Source: Marinagarivorans sp. (GTDB taxonomy: Bacteria > Pseudomonadota > Gammaproteobacteria > Pseudomonadales > Cellvibrionaceae). From it: 64,000 nucleotides of DNA. Below are positions 16,279-25,904 of this stretch, piece by piece; position 1 is the stretch's first letter, and each line of letters begins with the position of its first letter. Location of the stretch: contig JANQJB010000028.1 in NCBI GenBank assembly GCA_028281865.1, forward strand, positions 45,176 through 109,175, in the 5' to 3' direction. The notes beneath the pieces are model-generated. The model was not told the origin of the DNA. It worked only from the letters and a program-made list of their open reading frames with translations, and did not search any database. The position numbers and the translations under genes were made by a program.

Positions 16279-18825
16279 CTAAAAAAACTGTAGATCATCA
16301 AGGTAAAAAGTTATCGTATCATCAGTGTTTTTAGGTGCTATTTTTAATCTCCGCTTAATGTTGCCAACTTCAAATGGAAGAGTTATATTTTGCCATGAAT
16401 TTGCAGTAATTGTTACTTCTTCCTTTATATCTCGTGTTTCGGCAGTAAAACCGTGGTTGATATAAGATCCACCGCACAGCATTAGAATTGAGTCACTTTC
16501 AACTTTCAAAGTGATTTCTTCACTACCAGGATAGTAGATCCAGAAGCTGATGTTTTGAATTCCCCTATTGGAATCATTGAGTGAGGCTAAGAAGTCTCGT
16601 GCAACCAGTTTGGCGCTGCTATTTCCTCGATATACGAAATTTGGATCGAAATTATATTCGATAGAGTCTAACCCGATTTCACTATCCTCGAAATCTCCAC
16701 CCATTGTAATTATAGTCCCGATATTGGATGCAGTAATTAGGGGGTATGCTTCCCCTTTTAATCTTGAAGAATAGTTCTGGAGGTAAGATTTTTCCGAAGA
16801 AGAACAATAAGCATTTACAAAGTCTTCTTGAGGGTTTTCTCGGTTTATCAAAGTATCAATTTTTACTCCAGCGCTTTCCCATGTTCCAAACTGATAGTCT
16901 TCGCCGTGTACTATAAATAAGGTATCGTTATGCGACACTAATTTGTCGTGGAGTGCTATTTGTGAGTCCTCCACATCTAAAATTCCTTTGTTAAATATTT
17001 TATTCTCTTGCTGCGAGTCTAATTCAAGTAACTGATAATTTACTCTAATTTCAGAATTTAAATTAGTATACCTAAATGGAAACGTTAAGCGTGTTCTGTT
17101 TGGCTCAATGTGGTTGATAGTTATAGCGTTGTGTTTTGATGATTTTAGCGAGTAAGAGTATTCTGGTGTTGCGAGCACAAAATTTTCGATGAGCAACGGT
17201 GTTGGTTGTGCGGTATCGTACAGTTCAGATATTATAGAGTTTCTTTTAGATCTTTCTTGACTAAGCAAAACCAGCTGATCATTGGGTAGAGGCTGAATAA
17301 TCTTGGTGTAACTCGGAATAAGAAACCGCTCAGAGATTCTTGGCATAAAAGCATCATCTAATTCTATAATATACAAAGCGTCTTCATTGCGATCGTTAAT
17401 GTTTGCCATTAGAGTATAAATTTTATTTCCTATGAATCTTGCTTCTATTAAATCTTCGTTTGATCTGCCGAAAGTTAGTATACTATCATCGTTTTTATTT
17501 GAAGTAGTCGGCAACAGTACGCCGTTTTCTTCTTCGAGTATGAACAGCTGATGTTTCGCGTTGTTGGAAGTTACAAGGTGAAGCCTGTTTTCAATAACAG
17601 CCAAATTTAACGACTGTTTACTATTGGTCGGTAGTGTGCCCGTAATAGCTCCAGTTGCAACATATTTGGGTAAATCGTTTTCTGCTATAGAAAATTTATG
17701 AATGATCGTTTCTGAACTAGCTGACTCCAGTTTTTTCGTACTAGTGATAAAAACTGAATCGGAACCAAAGTTAGCAGTATCAGTGGATCCTCCAATGCAG
17801 TTATATTTGATGTTTCTGCTTTTTAAATCGATAGCTGTTAGGAAAATAAAATTTAAGTATCCTAGCTCTGCTTGGTCTTCTAGCAAACACTCGTTGCTGG
17901 GTTCTACGCTCATATTTACTAGTTGATGTGTAGGCAATAATTTGTCAATCGGAATAGATGCGATGGTATTTTTAAGAGCAGCTTCGTTTTTTTGCTTAGC
18001 CTGAAGCAAACTCTCGTTTGTCACTTCGTGATTCGTAATCAGGTACAATGTGTCATTTATTCTTTTGTACGCCACTAAATTACCTTCAAGTTCGACAGAG
18101 TTGCTTCTGGTGGGAGCCATTTTGTTTTCAACGTTAATCAGTTCTACTAATATAGATTGCCTTTGTTGTTCAATAGTAGCGATGTGTGTGAGTTGGTTTT
18201 GCTCGATAATGGGGGTTAGGGTTCTTTCGTTGGTAACGGATTTTGCACTTGGATCTCTGTACGTACCTATCAATTCAAATGAATTATTTTTCGAGTCGTT
18301 GAAAAAAATATCAAATTTGTCATAAACTCGTTGTCCTTCGTAGTTATTGCTGGCTGAGGCAAAAATGTACTGATCGTAAAAAATAGAAGTTTGCGAAGGG
18401 TCGCTATGGGCGGATAAGTCGTTGAAAGTTGTATAGTTTCCAATTTCACGCTTATTTATTCGTGGGAAGTGTGAGCTTGTTCTGCAGTTATTAAAGTATG
18501 ATTGTTGACAGTAAGCAGAAAATGGTTGCGGCTTTGAATAGGTATAGAGGCGGTAGGCATTTAAAATTCTTTGTTTTACTTCTGTTAGATTTGTAACTTT
18601 TAACCTTTTCCCTGTAGCACTAGCCCATTTCAGTTCTTCTAGCGGCAACTCTTCTGCGTGTCGAACACCTGGGAAGTTGGTTTCAGACTCTTGATTTGTA
18701 ATTTCTGAGCCGTGTTCTGAGGTTTTCTGCTCCTTTGCCAAGGTGGATTGCTTACCGTTACTATTGCATGAGATTAATACTGCACCGACAAGAACGATTA
18801 CGAATATATTCTCTATTTTTTTCAT
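16279..18825 (-). CDS. Large lipoprotein, probable beta-propeller with C-terminal beta-sandwich
   Basis: 848 residues. The N-terminus MKKIENIFVIVLVGAVLISC is a lipoprotein signal with lipobox LISC; the next residue after Cys is Asn, compatible with outer-membrane sorting. The middle 600 residues are repeating beta-rich segments of the type found in secreted propeller domains (for example YDQYIFASASNNY and NRLHLVTSNN-type strands). The last 120 residues, with ISFWIYYPGSEEITLKV and ITLPFEVG, look like a carbohydrate-binding-module-like jelly roll. No catalytic motif was recognised. It stands alone on its strand behind a 675-bp upstream gap holding a copy of the 18-bp palindrome. Function unknown; surface binding is the most that can be inferred. 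Confidence 0.65.
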   Translation of the reverse strand: MKKIENIFVIVLVGAVLISCNSNGKQSTLAKEQKTSEHGSEITNQESETNFPGVRHAEELPLEELKWASATGKRLKVTNLTEVKQRILNAYRLYTYSKPQPFSAYCQQSYFNNCRTSSHFPRINKREIGNYTTFNDLSAHSDPSQTSIFYDQYIFASASNNYEGQRVYDKFDIFFNDSKNNSFELIGTYRDPSAKSVTNERTLTPIIEQNQLTHIATIEQQRQSILVELINVENKMAPTRSNSVELEGNLVAYKRINDTLYLITNHEVTNESLLQAKQKNEAALKNTIASIPIDKLLPTHQLVNMSVEPSNECLLEDQAELGYLNFIFLTAIDLKSRNIKYNCIGGSTDTANFGSDSVFITSTKKLESASSETIIHKFSIAENDLPKYVATGAITGTLPTNSKQSLNLAVIENRLHLVTSNNAKHQLFILEEENGVLLPTTSNKNDDSILTFGRSNEDLIEARFIGNKIYTLMANINDRNEDALYIIELDDAFMPRISERFLIPSYTKIIQPLPNDQLVLLSQERSKRNSIISELYDTAQPTPLLIENFVLATPEYSYSLKSSKHNAITINHIEPNRTRLTFPFRYTNLNSEIRVNYQLLELDSQQENKIFNKGILDVEDSQIALHDKLVSHNDTLFIVHGEDYQFGTWESAGVKIDTLINRENPQEDFVNAYCSSSEKSYLQNYSSRLKGEAYPLITASNIGTIITMGGDFEDSEIGLDSIEYNFDPNFVYRGNSSAKLVARDFLASLNDSNRGIQNISFWIYYPGSEEITLKVESDSILMLCGGSYINHGFTAETRDIKEEVTITANSWQNITLPFEVGNIKRRLKIAPKNTDDTITFYLDDLQFF

Positions 18826-19500
18826 TGTGAGATTATCTCGGAGTGTGAAAATTGGCCTGCAATATTGATGAAAATAGAAGAGAAACCACTCATGATAAGC
18901 AATTAAGAAACTGACATAAAAGTAAGTAAATACGTAAAATTACGTATATCTATTTTTTGATACGGGAACTGGAACCGGGTCGCCAGATTTAGTAGTGCCA
19001 TGTCTCCTTTACGCTTTGAAATAGGTCACTTGTGCCGCTTATTGTTAAAGATTCGTAAGTCTTGATTCTTTGGGTTTGCCTGTTGTTGGTGCATATTAAC
19101 GGCCTTTCATCTCTAGTGTTTGTTGACCGACCAAGCATAATTGCTCAACTAGTTCTTGGTGCCAGGCCCATCAACATTTTCCCTGACATTAATATTACAA
19201 ACGTAAACCATATGTTAACGCTCTATTTTTCGTGTCACCATCTGCTATGAGCGCCGCAGCTCGCTCGGTAGATAATTTATCTTTGTCTATTCGACATTTG
19301 AGTAGAATTTGTACGAAACCAAGATTTACACGGCATTTTGCAGTATGCATAGCGGTGTACACGATATGAGGTAGGGCTTCCGTATTTTTTAGGCGCCAAA
19401 AGTTCGGTTTGTCGTACATTGAGCTAATCGAAACCTTAGCGTGCATGTTACAATTGGTACCTAAGGAATAAACCATTCAGTTATACTCGATCCACCACCA
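18826..19500. other. Intergenic region, 675 bp
   Basis: It lies between the divergent lipoprotein gene and the ECF sigma gene. It holds the palindrome at 18930 and probably both promoters. A 93-codon minus-strand frame at 19195-19476 has no recognisable domain and no ribosome site, and I do not call it a gene. Confidence 0.5.
18930..18947. promoter_or_regulatory. 18-bp palindromic site, copy 2
   Basis: The same 18-mer as at 15704-15721 (ATACGTAA-AA-TTACGTAT), here 105 bp upstream of the lipoprotein start at 18825. Flanks differ outside the site apart from AT-richness, which argues for a conserved binding site rather than a recent duplication. Confidence 0.5.
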
Positions 19501-19995
19501 ATGAAATATTTGAGTTTCGTCAAATCTCTTTTCGTAAACCATAATGACGAACTTCAGAAATTCGTGGCACGAAAACTTGGTAACACAGAAGATGCCGAGG
19601 AGATAGTTCAAGATACTTTCCATAATTTTATGCGTTTGGAAAACTTGGACGATATTGAAAATCCTAGAGCTTTTCTTTACAAAACAGCCAATAATCTTGC
19701 GTTAAATCGTCTTCGAAAGAATAAAAATCACAAATCTTATACCGAGAATATTGAACTTAACGAAGAGAGCCTATCGTTAGAGCGCGAGATAATATCTCAA
19801 CAGGATGCAGAACTTCTATATCGCCATATAGAAGAGCTTCCGCAAAAGACAAAACAAATATTCTTAATGAACCGCATTGAAGCAATGTCTTATCCAGAAA
19901 TAGCTGAAGCACTTGGTATTAGTGTTAGCGGTGTAAGTAAACATATGATGAAGGCGCTTAAATATATTCGCGAAAACCTTGACATATCCTATTAA
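19501..19995 (+). CDS. ECF sigma factor, FecI-like
   Basis: 164 residues. Region 2 is visible at about residues 15-60 with EDAEEIVQDTFHNFMRL, AFLYKTANNLALNRLRK marking the end of region 2. Region 4 at about 110-160 contains ELPQKTKQIFLMNRIEAMSY and a helix-turn-helix EIAEALGISVSGVSKHM. It directs RNA polymerase to a small regulon. The usual FecR-type membrane regulator follows 48 bp downstream. ATG 19501 is used; no strong ribosome site precedes it. No TonB-dependent receptor follows, which is the usual target of such pairs, so its targets may be the surface-protein genes on either side. Confidence 0.9.
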   Translation: MKYLSFVKSLFVNHNDELQKFVARKLGNTEDAEEIVQDTFHNFMRLENLDDIENPRAFLYKTANNLALNRLRKNKNHKSYTENIELNEESLSLEREIISQQDAELLYRHIEELPQKTKQIFLMNRIEAMSYPEIAEALGISVSGVSKHMMKALKYIRENLDISY

Positions 19996-20043
19996 TCATG
20001 TGTCGCACAAATGTGTCGACAGTTGATCAGACCGTATCAAAAA

Positions 20044-21057
20044 ATGAAAAACACAGACCCTAAAAATACAGATAAAGAATTACAGGACTTAGCACTGGAG
20101 TGGCTTATAGAACTGCAGTCGCCAGATATTAGCCCGGAACGGGAAAAAGCATTTTTTGCGTGGTTAAACAAGGACCCATCTCACCAAAAAGCCTATATAG
20201 TGGCAGAACAGGTCTGGTATCGAGGGGGTTCACTCTCTTTGTTGGAACAGAGTAATGAAAATACTCCAGTAAAGAAAGCAAAACCCAAGAAAAATATTTT
20301 TTCTTGGATAGTTCCCATTGGAATATTTGCTGCTACGTGTTGTTTTATAATATTTTTTATCAATATAGATATTCTTACTCGAAAAAATCCAAGTTTTGAC
20401 CAGCAGTTTCAAACCGCTGTAGGGGAAATACGAACAATCGATTTAGGCGAAGGCAGTTCTGCGACGCTTAATACCGAAACTGATTTGTCAGTTGATCTGA
20501 ATAGTCGATCAGGGAGAAATGTAAGACTGAGTAAGGGCGAAGCCTTTTTTAACGTTTCGGCCGACCCCGACAGACCGTTTATTGTGTACACGGATGCAGG
20601 GCTCGTTGTTGTCATAGGTACAAAATTTTCTGTTTTTAAAAAGGGTGAAAAAACTATAGTTACCGTTATTGAAGGTGAGGTAGGTTTGTTAAAAGAAGAA
20701 TTGGAATGGTTTGGGCAAGAGCCAGAAGTGGTGTTGTCGGATAACCAGCAGTTAGCTTTGGAGGAATTGAATACGACTAAACCGGAAAAAATAAATGCTG
20801 AAAAAGCATTGGCTTGGCGAAACAAACAGCTTTTTTTCGATGGGCAATCGCTTGGATTGGTTGTCGAGGAACTTAATCGTTATTTTCCGAAAAAAATAAG
20901 CCTTGCTTCTGCGGAAATTGAATCACAGCTAGTTGTAGCCGTTGTCCCGTTAAATAAAGGTTTCGATACGATTTTATCTTATTTGGAGCACGCTTTAAAT
21001 TTAAAAGCAGTACCATCTTCAGATGGTAAGGTGGTAGTTCTTCAATCCAATAAATAA
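20044..21057 (+). CDS. FecR-family anti-sigma/sigma-regulator
   Basis: 337 residues from ATG 20044; an earlier in-frame ATG at 20011 adds eleven residues with no ribosome site. Order of parts: a cytoplasmic DUF4880-type segment (LALEWLIELQSP, FFAWLNKDPSHQKAY), one membrane helix at about residue 85-108, then a periplasmic FecR domain (VGEIRTIDLGEGSSATLNT, FIVYTDAGLVVVIGTKFSV) and a C-terminal STN-like domain with VVEELNRYFPKKISL. It should hold or activate the sigma factor encoded just upstream in response to a signal from the outer membrane. No partner receptor is encoded nearby. Confidence 0.85.
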   Translation: MKNTDPKNTDKELQDLALEWLIELQSPDISPEREKAFFAWLNKDPSHQKAYIVAEQVWYRGGSLSLLEQSNENTPVKKAKPKKNIFSWIVPIGIFAATCCFIIFFINIDILTRKNPSFDQQFQTAVGEIRTIDLGEGSSATLNTETDLSVDLNSRSGRNVRLSKGEAFFNVSADPDRPFIVYTDAGLVVVIGTKFSVFKKGEKTIVTVIEGEVGLLKEELEWFGQEPEVVLSDNQQLALEELNTTKPEKINAEKALAWRNKQLFFDGQSLGLVVEELNRYFPKKISLASAEIESQLVVAVVPLNKGFDTILSYLEHALNLKAVPSSDGKVVVLQSNK

Positions 21058-21582
21058 AAATTATTTTAGGAAAATATGGAATAATCATTTCTACAAGTCC
21101 CACATAGCAGAGCCGTGATGCTCTTTAGCATACCTTCTCAAGCATTATCCACAAGCCCGTTTAGCCTTCACTTCACATGTCTTACTCGTTTGGAAGAGTA
21201 TCGTTCTCAGTATTCCCGGCTACCGCCATACATTAATCACATTATCTACCTGTAGCAAACGATAAAAGAAGTGCGGCTCCAGCTAATTGAATTGCCGTGC
21301 AGTGCTGTATTTGTCGCTCAAAAAACAATCAAGATGGGCAGTTGAAAATCAAATTGCTCATTATTTCGATGGCGATAAACTATTTTTAAATTTTTTAAAT
21401 TATTTACTGACATGATTTGTATTACGGGTGTTTTATAGATAGAAATCGATTCTAGATAGGAAAAAGGCGGATAGACCAAATAAGGCTTGATTGATTTTTA
21501 TACTATTTTGATTTCCAAGTATCAGTATATTTAGATTGTCCAGAAGTAAATAGCTGCATATTTTAAGGCTAAGGATATTTTT
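21058..21582. other. Intergenic region, 525 bp
   Basis: AT-rich in its second half. No coding frame, hairpin or repeat of note was recognised. It probably contains the promoter of the gene at 21583, for which an ECF-type promoter would be worth seeking. Confidence 0.4.
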
Positions 21583-22305
21583 ATGAGAAAAAATATTTTC
21601 GCATATTTTCAACTTTCATTTTTAAATACGGTAATCATCACGCTGTTGATTACGCTTATATTGTTGTTTATTTATTTTATATCAATAAAGAAAAATTCAT
21701 ATGGCGAAAGCTCTTTATATTCCTCTAATACAGAATCTAAGTATGACAGCAGTAAAATAGATAGATTGATTTTAGCAATATCAGAAAACAAAAATACGAT
21801 AAAAGATACTGAAAAAAGTAATGCTGAACTTATCAAAAGTATCAGTGCTAGGTTAGATCATATGGATAAACTTCTTGCCAATCCGGTGCAGGCTGAAGAA
21901 GTTGTTTTGGATGAGCCGGAGGAAGAGGAAAATGTCAACGGTGATTTGAATGATTTTATACAAAAGGAAAATGAGAGTTACCAAGCAGAGATGATTGATT
22001 TTTCCTGGGCTCCCAAAGCGGAATCCGATCTCGAATTTGGTCTTAGTGAACTAGCATCGCGGCTTCATTTTGATTTAGTTAATTCTGAATGTCGAACGAC
22101 GCGCTGCAATGCCACGGTCGACTTTGAAAACTACGAATTAGCCGCTAAATACGGCGCCCGACTTGCAGAGATACCGCTTCGTGGCTTGAATTGCGCAAAA
22201 AGCATTGGCATGCCAATTCCCGGCGATACCTCGGCAAGATATCAAGCTAACTTAATCTTAGATTGTTCACAGCAAATCGAAGGAAAAGTTCAGCCAATCT
22301 ATTAA
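21583..22305 (+). CDS. Membrane-anchored coiled-coil protein of unknown function
   Basis: 240 residues. One hydrophobic helix at about residues 15-38 is followed by a polar Ser/Lys-rich stretch and a predicted coiled coil at about 55-100 (ISENKNTIKDTEKSN, ISARLDHMDKLL). An acidic linker follows, then a compact domain at 135-235 with four cysteines (SECRTTRC, LNCAKS, LDCSQ) that could form disulphides in the periplasm. A strong AAGGAT site precedes ATG 21583. The domain family is not recognised. It ends 31 bp before the first of two duplicated secreted-protein genes, and part of its 3-prime end is duplicated along with them, which ties these genes together. Confidence 0.7.
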   Translation: MRKNIFAYFQLSFLNTVIITLLITLILLFIYFISIKKNSYGESSLYSSNTESKYDSSKIDRLILAISENKNTIKDTEKSNAELIKSISARLDHMDKLLANPVQAEEVVLDEPEEEENVNGDLNDFIQKENESYQAEMIDFSWAPKAESDLEFGLSELASRLHFDLVNSECRTTRCNATVDFENYELAAKYGARLAEIPLRGLNCAKSIGMPIPGDTSARYQANLILDCSQQIEGKVQPIY

Positions 22306-22336
22306 TGATATTAAACTCAATTTAGGAGCTTTACTT

Positions 22337-22813
22337 ATGCTAAACAATAATTTTCGACTTTTTACTGCGGTTTTGTCGGTATTTTCTTTTTGTTTATTCG
22401 TTGCAGGTGCAAATGCTGCCGATATGCGTATGCATTCAAGCATTTGTACTACACATTTTGATAATAATGGAACCAATGTCTTTCGGGGCTCTTCTTTTGT
22501 TAATAATTCAAGCGCTCCTTTAGTTCTTACCTGTCCGGTTCCTTCCTCTTCAAGTTTACGTCATTCTTCAGTCTCGCAAATTAACGTTCATGGATACGAA
22601 GGAGTTGGACGAAGTAATTCCTCTACTGCGTGTGCTAGAAGTTTCAACAACACGGTTGTTGCTTGCGGTACTAGCAAAAACTGGGGAAGCAGTTATTCCG
22701 GTGTTTATGGTATTGATCCATCGGCGTGGAATAACAATTTTTCATACTTTCCGTATGTTTCCGTGATTTTGGACGTAGGTGGTCAAATGTATGGATATTG
22801 GATTTCAGAATAA
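22337..22813 (+). CDS. Secreted small protein, tandem copy 1
   Basis: 158 residues. A Sec signal peptide (hydrophobic FTAVLSVFSFCLFVAG, cleavage after ANA) leaves a mature protein of about 130 residues with a few cysteines and beta-rich composition (VPSSSSLRHSSVSQINVHGY, WNNNFSYFPYVSVILDVGG). A good TTTAGGAG site precedes ATG 22337. The second copy at 22966 is nearly identical in several blocks but differs at scattered codons and by three residues. No known domain was recognised. Likely periplasmic or secreted; the role is unknown. Confidence 0.75.
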   Translation: MLNNNFRLFTAVLSVFSFCLFVAGANAADMRMHSSICTTHFDNNGTNVFRGSSFVNNSSAPLVLTCPVPSSSSLRHSSVSQINVHGYEGVGRSNSSTACARSFNNTVVACGTSKNWGSSYSGVYGIDPSAWNNNFSYFPYVSVILDVGGQMYGYWISE

Positions 22814-22965
22814 TTTGATTTTTATCCGGATAATAATTCCAGGCTTTCTCTCTACTTCAGCCTGTGCTTTGTTTAACCGGAATTGCCTGTTGCCTCGTCG
22901 ATTGTTGACAGCAAATCCAAGGGATAACTATTAATGACTTTAAATCTAATTTAGGAGATTCACTT

Positions 22966-23451
22966 ATGCCAAACAATAATTTTCGGCTTATTATTGCGGT
23001 TTTGTCAGTATTTTCTTTTTGCTTGTTAGTTGCGGATGCAAATGCTGCTGATATGCGTATGCATCCAAGTATCTGTACTACAGATCGTGATAACAATGAG
23101 ACCAGTGTTTTTCGGGGAGGGCCTTTTTTTGCCAATAATTCAGACGATCCTATAGTTGTCTATTGTCCTGTTCCTTCCTCTTCAAGTTTACGTCATTCTT
23201 CAGTCTCACAAATTAACGTTCACGGATACGAAGGAGTTGGACGAAGTAATTTCGCTTTTGCTTGTTCTAGAAGCTTCAACAACTCAGGAATTACTTGCGG
23301 CCCTAGTAAAAACTGGGGAAGCGGTTATGCCGGCGTTTATGGTGTCGATCCTGGGGCGTGGACTGTTAGCTCCCATTTTTCATCCTTTCCATATATTTCC
23401 ATCGTTTTGGATGTAGATGGCTATATATCTGGATATTGGATTTCAGATTAA
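22966..23451 (+). CDS. Secreted small protein, tandem copy 2
   Basis: 161 residues, homologous to the preceding gene over its whole length. The signal peptide (AVLSVFSFCLLVADANA), the block VPSSSSLRHSSVSQINVHGY and the C-terminus GYWIS are shared; the central part differs (for example IVVYCPVP versus LVLTCPVP). A TTTAGGAG site precedes ATG 22966. A hairpin at 23462-23482 follows the stop. The mixture of very similar and divergent stretches suggests selection for diversity or partial gene conversion, but this has not been measured. Function unknown. Confidence 0.75.
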   Translation: MPNNNFRLIIAVLSVFSFCLLVADANAADMRMHPSICTTDRDNNETSVFRGGPFFANNSDDPIVVYCPVPSSSSLRHSSVSQINVHGYEGVGRSNFAFACSRSFNNSGITCGPSKNWGSGYAGVYGVDPGAWTVSSHFSSFPYISIVLDVDGYISGYWISD

Positions 23452-23461
23452 TTCGATTTCA

Positions 23462-23482
23462 ACCCGGATGATAAATCCGGGT
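23462..23482 (+). terminator. Hairpin after second secreted-protein gene
   Basis: Arms ACCCGGAT and ATCCGGGT with loop GATAA, 10 bp after the stop at 23451. There is no good T-run, so it may be a weak terminator or an mRNA-stabilising structure. A degraded form follows the first copy near 22830. Confidence 0.45.
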
Positions 23483-23879
23483 CTTCTGATTTAAAACTGA
23501 CAATTTTTTTTGACCAGGTCAGGAATTCTGCTTTGTTGAACTCAAAGTCGAAGATTTGCGTGGATTTTGATTTGTGTCGAGAATGTATTCCTTCATCTAT
23601 GTAGTCCTGTGCCAGCACTCTGTGCTTTCTTTCGCCGTTTATACCGGCACCTCTCAAGCGTATTTCGCGAGACATCGAACTAGGCGAAAAAGATACTCCC
23701 TAGACTTCCCCCCAACTTCCCTAGATAATGCATGCCTCAAATTTCCGTCCTCCTCAGCTGAGAGACGCAGCGATATAACCAAATTTTATAAAAACTACCG
23801 ATACGGTTAACTATCAATAAGATACCGTTTACTACCAAATAACGTTTACAACTGAATAAATAGTTAGGAGTTGAGATCG
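23483..23879. other. Intergenic region upstream of tkt
   Basis: About 400 bp with no convincing gene. Short open frames on both strands lack ribosome sites and recognisable content. The segment probably contains the tkt promoter and marks the right edge of the AT-rich accessory region. Confidence 0.4.
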
Positions 23880-25877
23880 ATGCCTGCTCGTAAAGAACTT
23901 GCTAATGCTATCCGTGCCTTGAGTATGGATGCGGTCCAGAAGGCTAAAAGTGGCCACCCCGGTGCACCGATGGGGATGGCGGATATTGCAGAGGTTTTGT
24001 GGAACGACTTCCTCAACCACAACCCGCAAAACCCCAATTGGGCTGATCGCGACCGCTTTGTACTTTCTAATGGTCATGGCTCGATGCTTATCTACTCCTT
24101 ACTTCACCTTTCGGGTTATGAATTGCCGATGGAAGAGCTGCGCAACTTCCGTCAACTCCACTCAAAAACACCTGGCCACCCAGAGTATGGTTACGCACCG
24201 GGCGTAGAAACCACGACTGGTCCTCTCGGTCAGGGTATTAGCAATGCTGTCGGTATGGCGATTGCGGAAAAAACACTTGCCGCACAATTTAACCAAGATG
24301 GTCATCAAATTGTTGACCACTATACCTATTGCTTTTTGGGCGATGGCTGCATGATGGAAGGGATCTCGCACGAGGCGTGCTCACTTGCGGGCACTTTAGG
24401 TTTGGGTAAGTTGATCGCGTTTTGGGATGACAACGGTATTTCGATCGATGGTAAGGTCGAGGGCTGGTTTACTGACGATACGCCAGCGCGTTTTGAGTCC
24501 TACGGTTGGCATGTGGTTCGCAGCGTTGATGGGCATGACCCCGATGCAGTTAAAGCGGCTATCGAAGCGGGCCGCGCTGAGGGTGGCAAGCCTACCCTTA
24601 TCTGCACAAAAACAACCATTGGTTTTGGTTCGCCAAACAAAGCGGGCAGCCACTCTTCCCACGGCTCACCCCTAGGCGAAGACGAAGTCGCGGCTACCCG
24701 CGAAGCGCTTGGTTGGTCGCATGCACCGTTTGAAGTGCCGAGTGAAATCTACGCGGGTTGGGATGCAAAGGAGAAGGGCGCCGCGCAAGAGAACGATTGG
24801 AATACAAAATTTGCAGCTTACAAAGCGGCTTATCCCGAGCTTGGTGCAGAATTCGAACGTCGCGTGATTAAGGGCGAATTGCCCGCTGATTTTGCTGCAA
24901 AAGCTGAAGCATATATTCAGGATTGCCAAAGCAATCAAACAAAAGTGGCTACCCGTAAGGCCTCGCAAAATACCATCGAGGCTTTTGGTCCAATACTGCC
25001 GGAAATGCTCGGTGGTTCTGCCGACTTGGCGGGCTCCAATTTAACGCTATGGTCGGGTTCGAAAGGGCTTACTGCTGAAGATGCCAGCGGCAACTACATC
25101 TTTTACGGTGTGCGTGAATTTGGTATGAGCGGCATTATGAACGGCCTTAGCTTGCACGGTGGTTTTATCAACTACGGCGCAACCTTCCTTTGCTTTACCG
25201 ATTACGCGCGCAACGCTGTGCGCATGTCGGCGTTGATGGGCATACAAAATATATGGGTCTACACGCACGATTCAATTGGCCAAGGTGAAGATGGCCCGAC
25301 TCACCAGCCTATTGAGCATATGTCTACTTTGCGTTTAACGCCGAAGATGGATACTTGGCGCCCCTGCGACAGCGTGGAAACAGCGGTTGCGTGGAAGGCT
25401 GCGGTTGAGAAAAAAGACGGCCCATCAGCCTTAGTTTTTACTCGCCAAGGTGTTGAACCTTCGGAGCGTTCTAGCGAGCAAGTTGCTGCTGTCGCCAAAG
25501 GCGGTTATATACTGAGTGACTGTGATGGCCAGCCCGATCTGATATTGATAGCGACGGGTTCAGAAGTTCCGTTGGCAACCGGCGCTGCCGCCCAATTGAC
25601 GCAAAGCGGTAAAAAAGTTCGTGTAGTCTCTATGCCGAGTACTTCGGTTTTTGATCGCCAAGACGAGGCTTATAAAGAGTCTGTTTTACCGAGTGCGGTG
25701 CGCGCGCGGGTTGCTATTGAAACAGCCCACGTTGACTATTGGCGTAAATACGTTGGTTTGGAAGGTGCAGTGGTTGGTATGAAAACCTTTGGTGAATCTG
25801 CACCTGGCGGAGCGGTACTAGAGCATTTTGGCTTTACGGTTGAAAATGTCGTGAAAACGGCAAACGCGCTTTTATAA
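23880..25877 (+). CDS. tkt: Transketolase
   Basis: 665 residues, the usual length (E. coli about 663). It moves two-carbon units between ketose and aldose phosphates in the pentose phosphate pathway using thiamine diphosphate. Visible marks: [12 protein letters not shown] with the first active-site His, [14 protein letters not shown], the ThDP-binding motif LGDGCMMEG to DDN and the second-domain segment TYGHDSIG-like [20 protein letters not shown] 23880 is chosen because TAGGAG lies nine bases before it; a TTG at 23871 lies directly against that site. In pseudomonads tkt is followed by epd and pgk; here pgk follows directly. Confidence 0.97.
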   Translation: MPARKELANAIRALSMDAVQKAKSGHPGAPMGMADIAEVLWNDFLNHNPQNPNWADRDRFVLSNGHGSMLIYSLLHLSGYELPMEELRNFRQLHSKTPGHPEYGYAPGVETTTGPLGQGISNAVGMAIAEKTLAAQFNQDGHQIVDHYTYCFLGDGCMMEGISHEACSLAGTLGLGKLIAFWDDNGISIDGKVEGWFTDDTPARFESYGWHVVRSVDGHDPDAVKAAIEAGRAEGGKPTLICTKTTIGFGSPNKAGSHSSHGSPLGEDEVAATREALGWSHAPFEVPSEIYAGWDAKEKGAAQENDWNTKFAAYKAAYPELGAEFERRVIKGELPADFAAKAEAYIQDCQSNQTKVATRKASQNTIEAFGPILPEMLGGSADLAGSNLTLWSGSKGLTAEDASGNYIFYGVREFGMSGIMNGLSLHGGFINYGATFLCFTDYARNAVRMSALMGIQNIWVYTHDSIGQGEDGPTHQPIEHMSTLRLTPKMDTWRPCDSVETAVAWKAAVEKKDGPSALVFTRQGVEPSERSSEQVAAVAKGGYILSDCDGQPDLILIATGSEVPLATGAAAQLTQSGKKVRVVSMPSTSVFDRQDEAYKESVLPSAVRARVAIETAHVDYWRKYVGLEGAVVGMKTFGESAPGGAVLEHFGFTVENVVKTANALL

Positions 25878-25904
25878 GTTCAACCATCGTTCGCACAAAT
25901 CTCG

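Larger units (their letters stand above)
22261..23482 (+). repeat. Tandem duplication of gene plus 3-prime end of upstream gene
   Basis: The last codons of the gene at 21583 (from 22261, GATTGTTCACAGCAAATC) recur at 22900 as GATTGTTGACAGCAAATC, about 639 bp away, before the second secreted-protein gene. The stretch between this block and the ribosome site is also similar, and the two gene copies follow in the same order. The trailing sequence after each stop also shares CCGGATAATAA/CCGGATGATAA. The repeated unit therefore starts inside the upstream gene. Confidence 0.8.

Noticed and set aside
19195..19476. 93-codon minus-strand frame upstream of the ECF sigma gene
   Set aside because: No recognisable content and no ribosome site; it lies in a likely promoter region.
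23448..23810. Short frames on both strands between the duplicated genes and tkt
   Set aside because: They cover the hairpin and the tkt promoter region and have no recognisable content.
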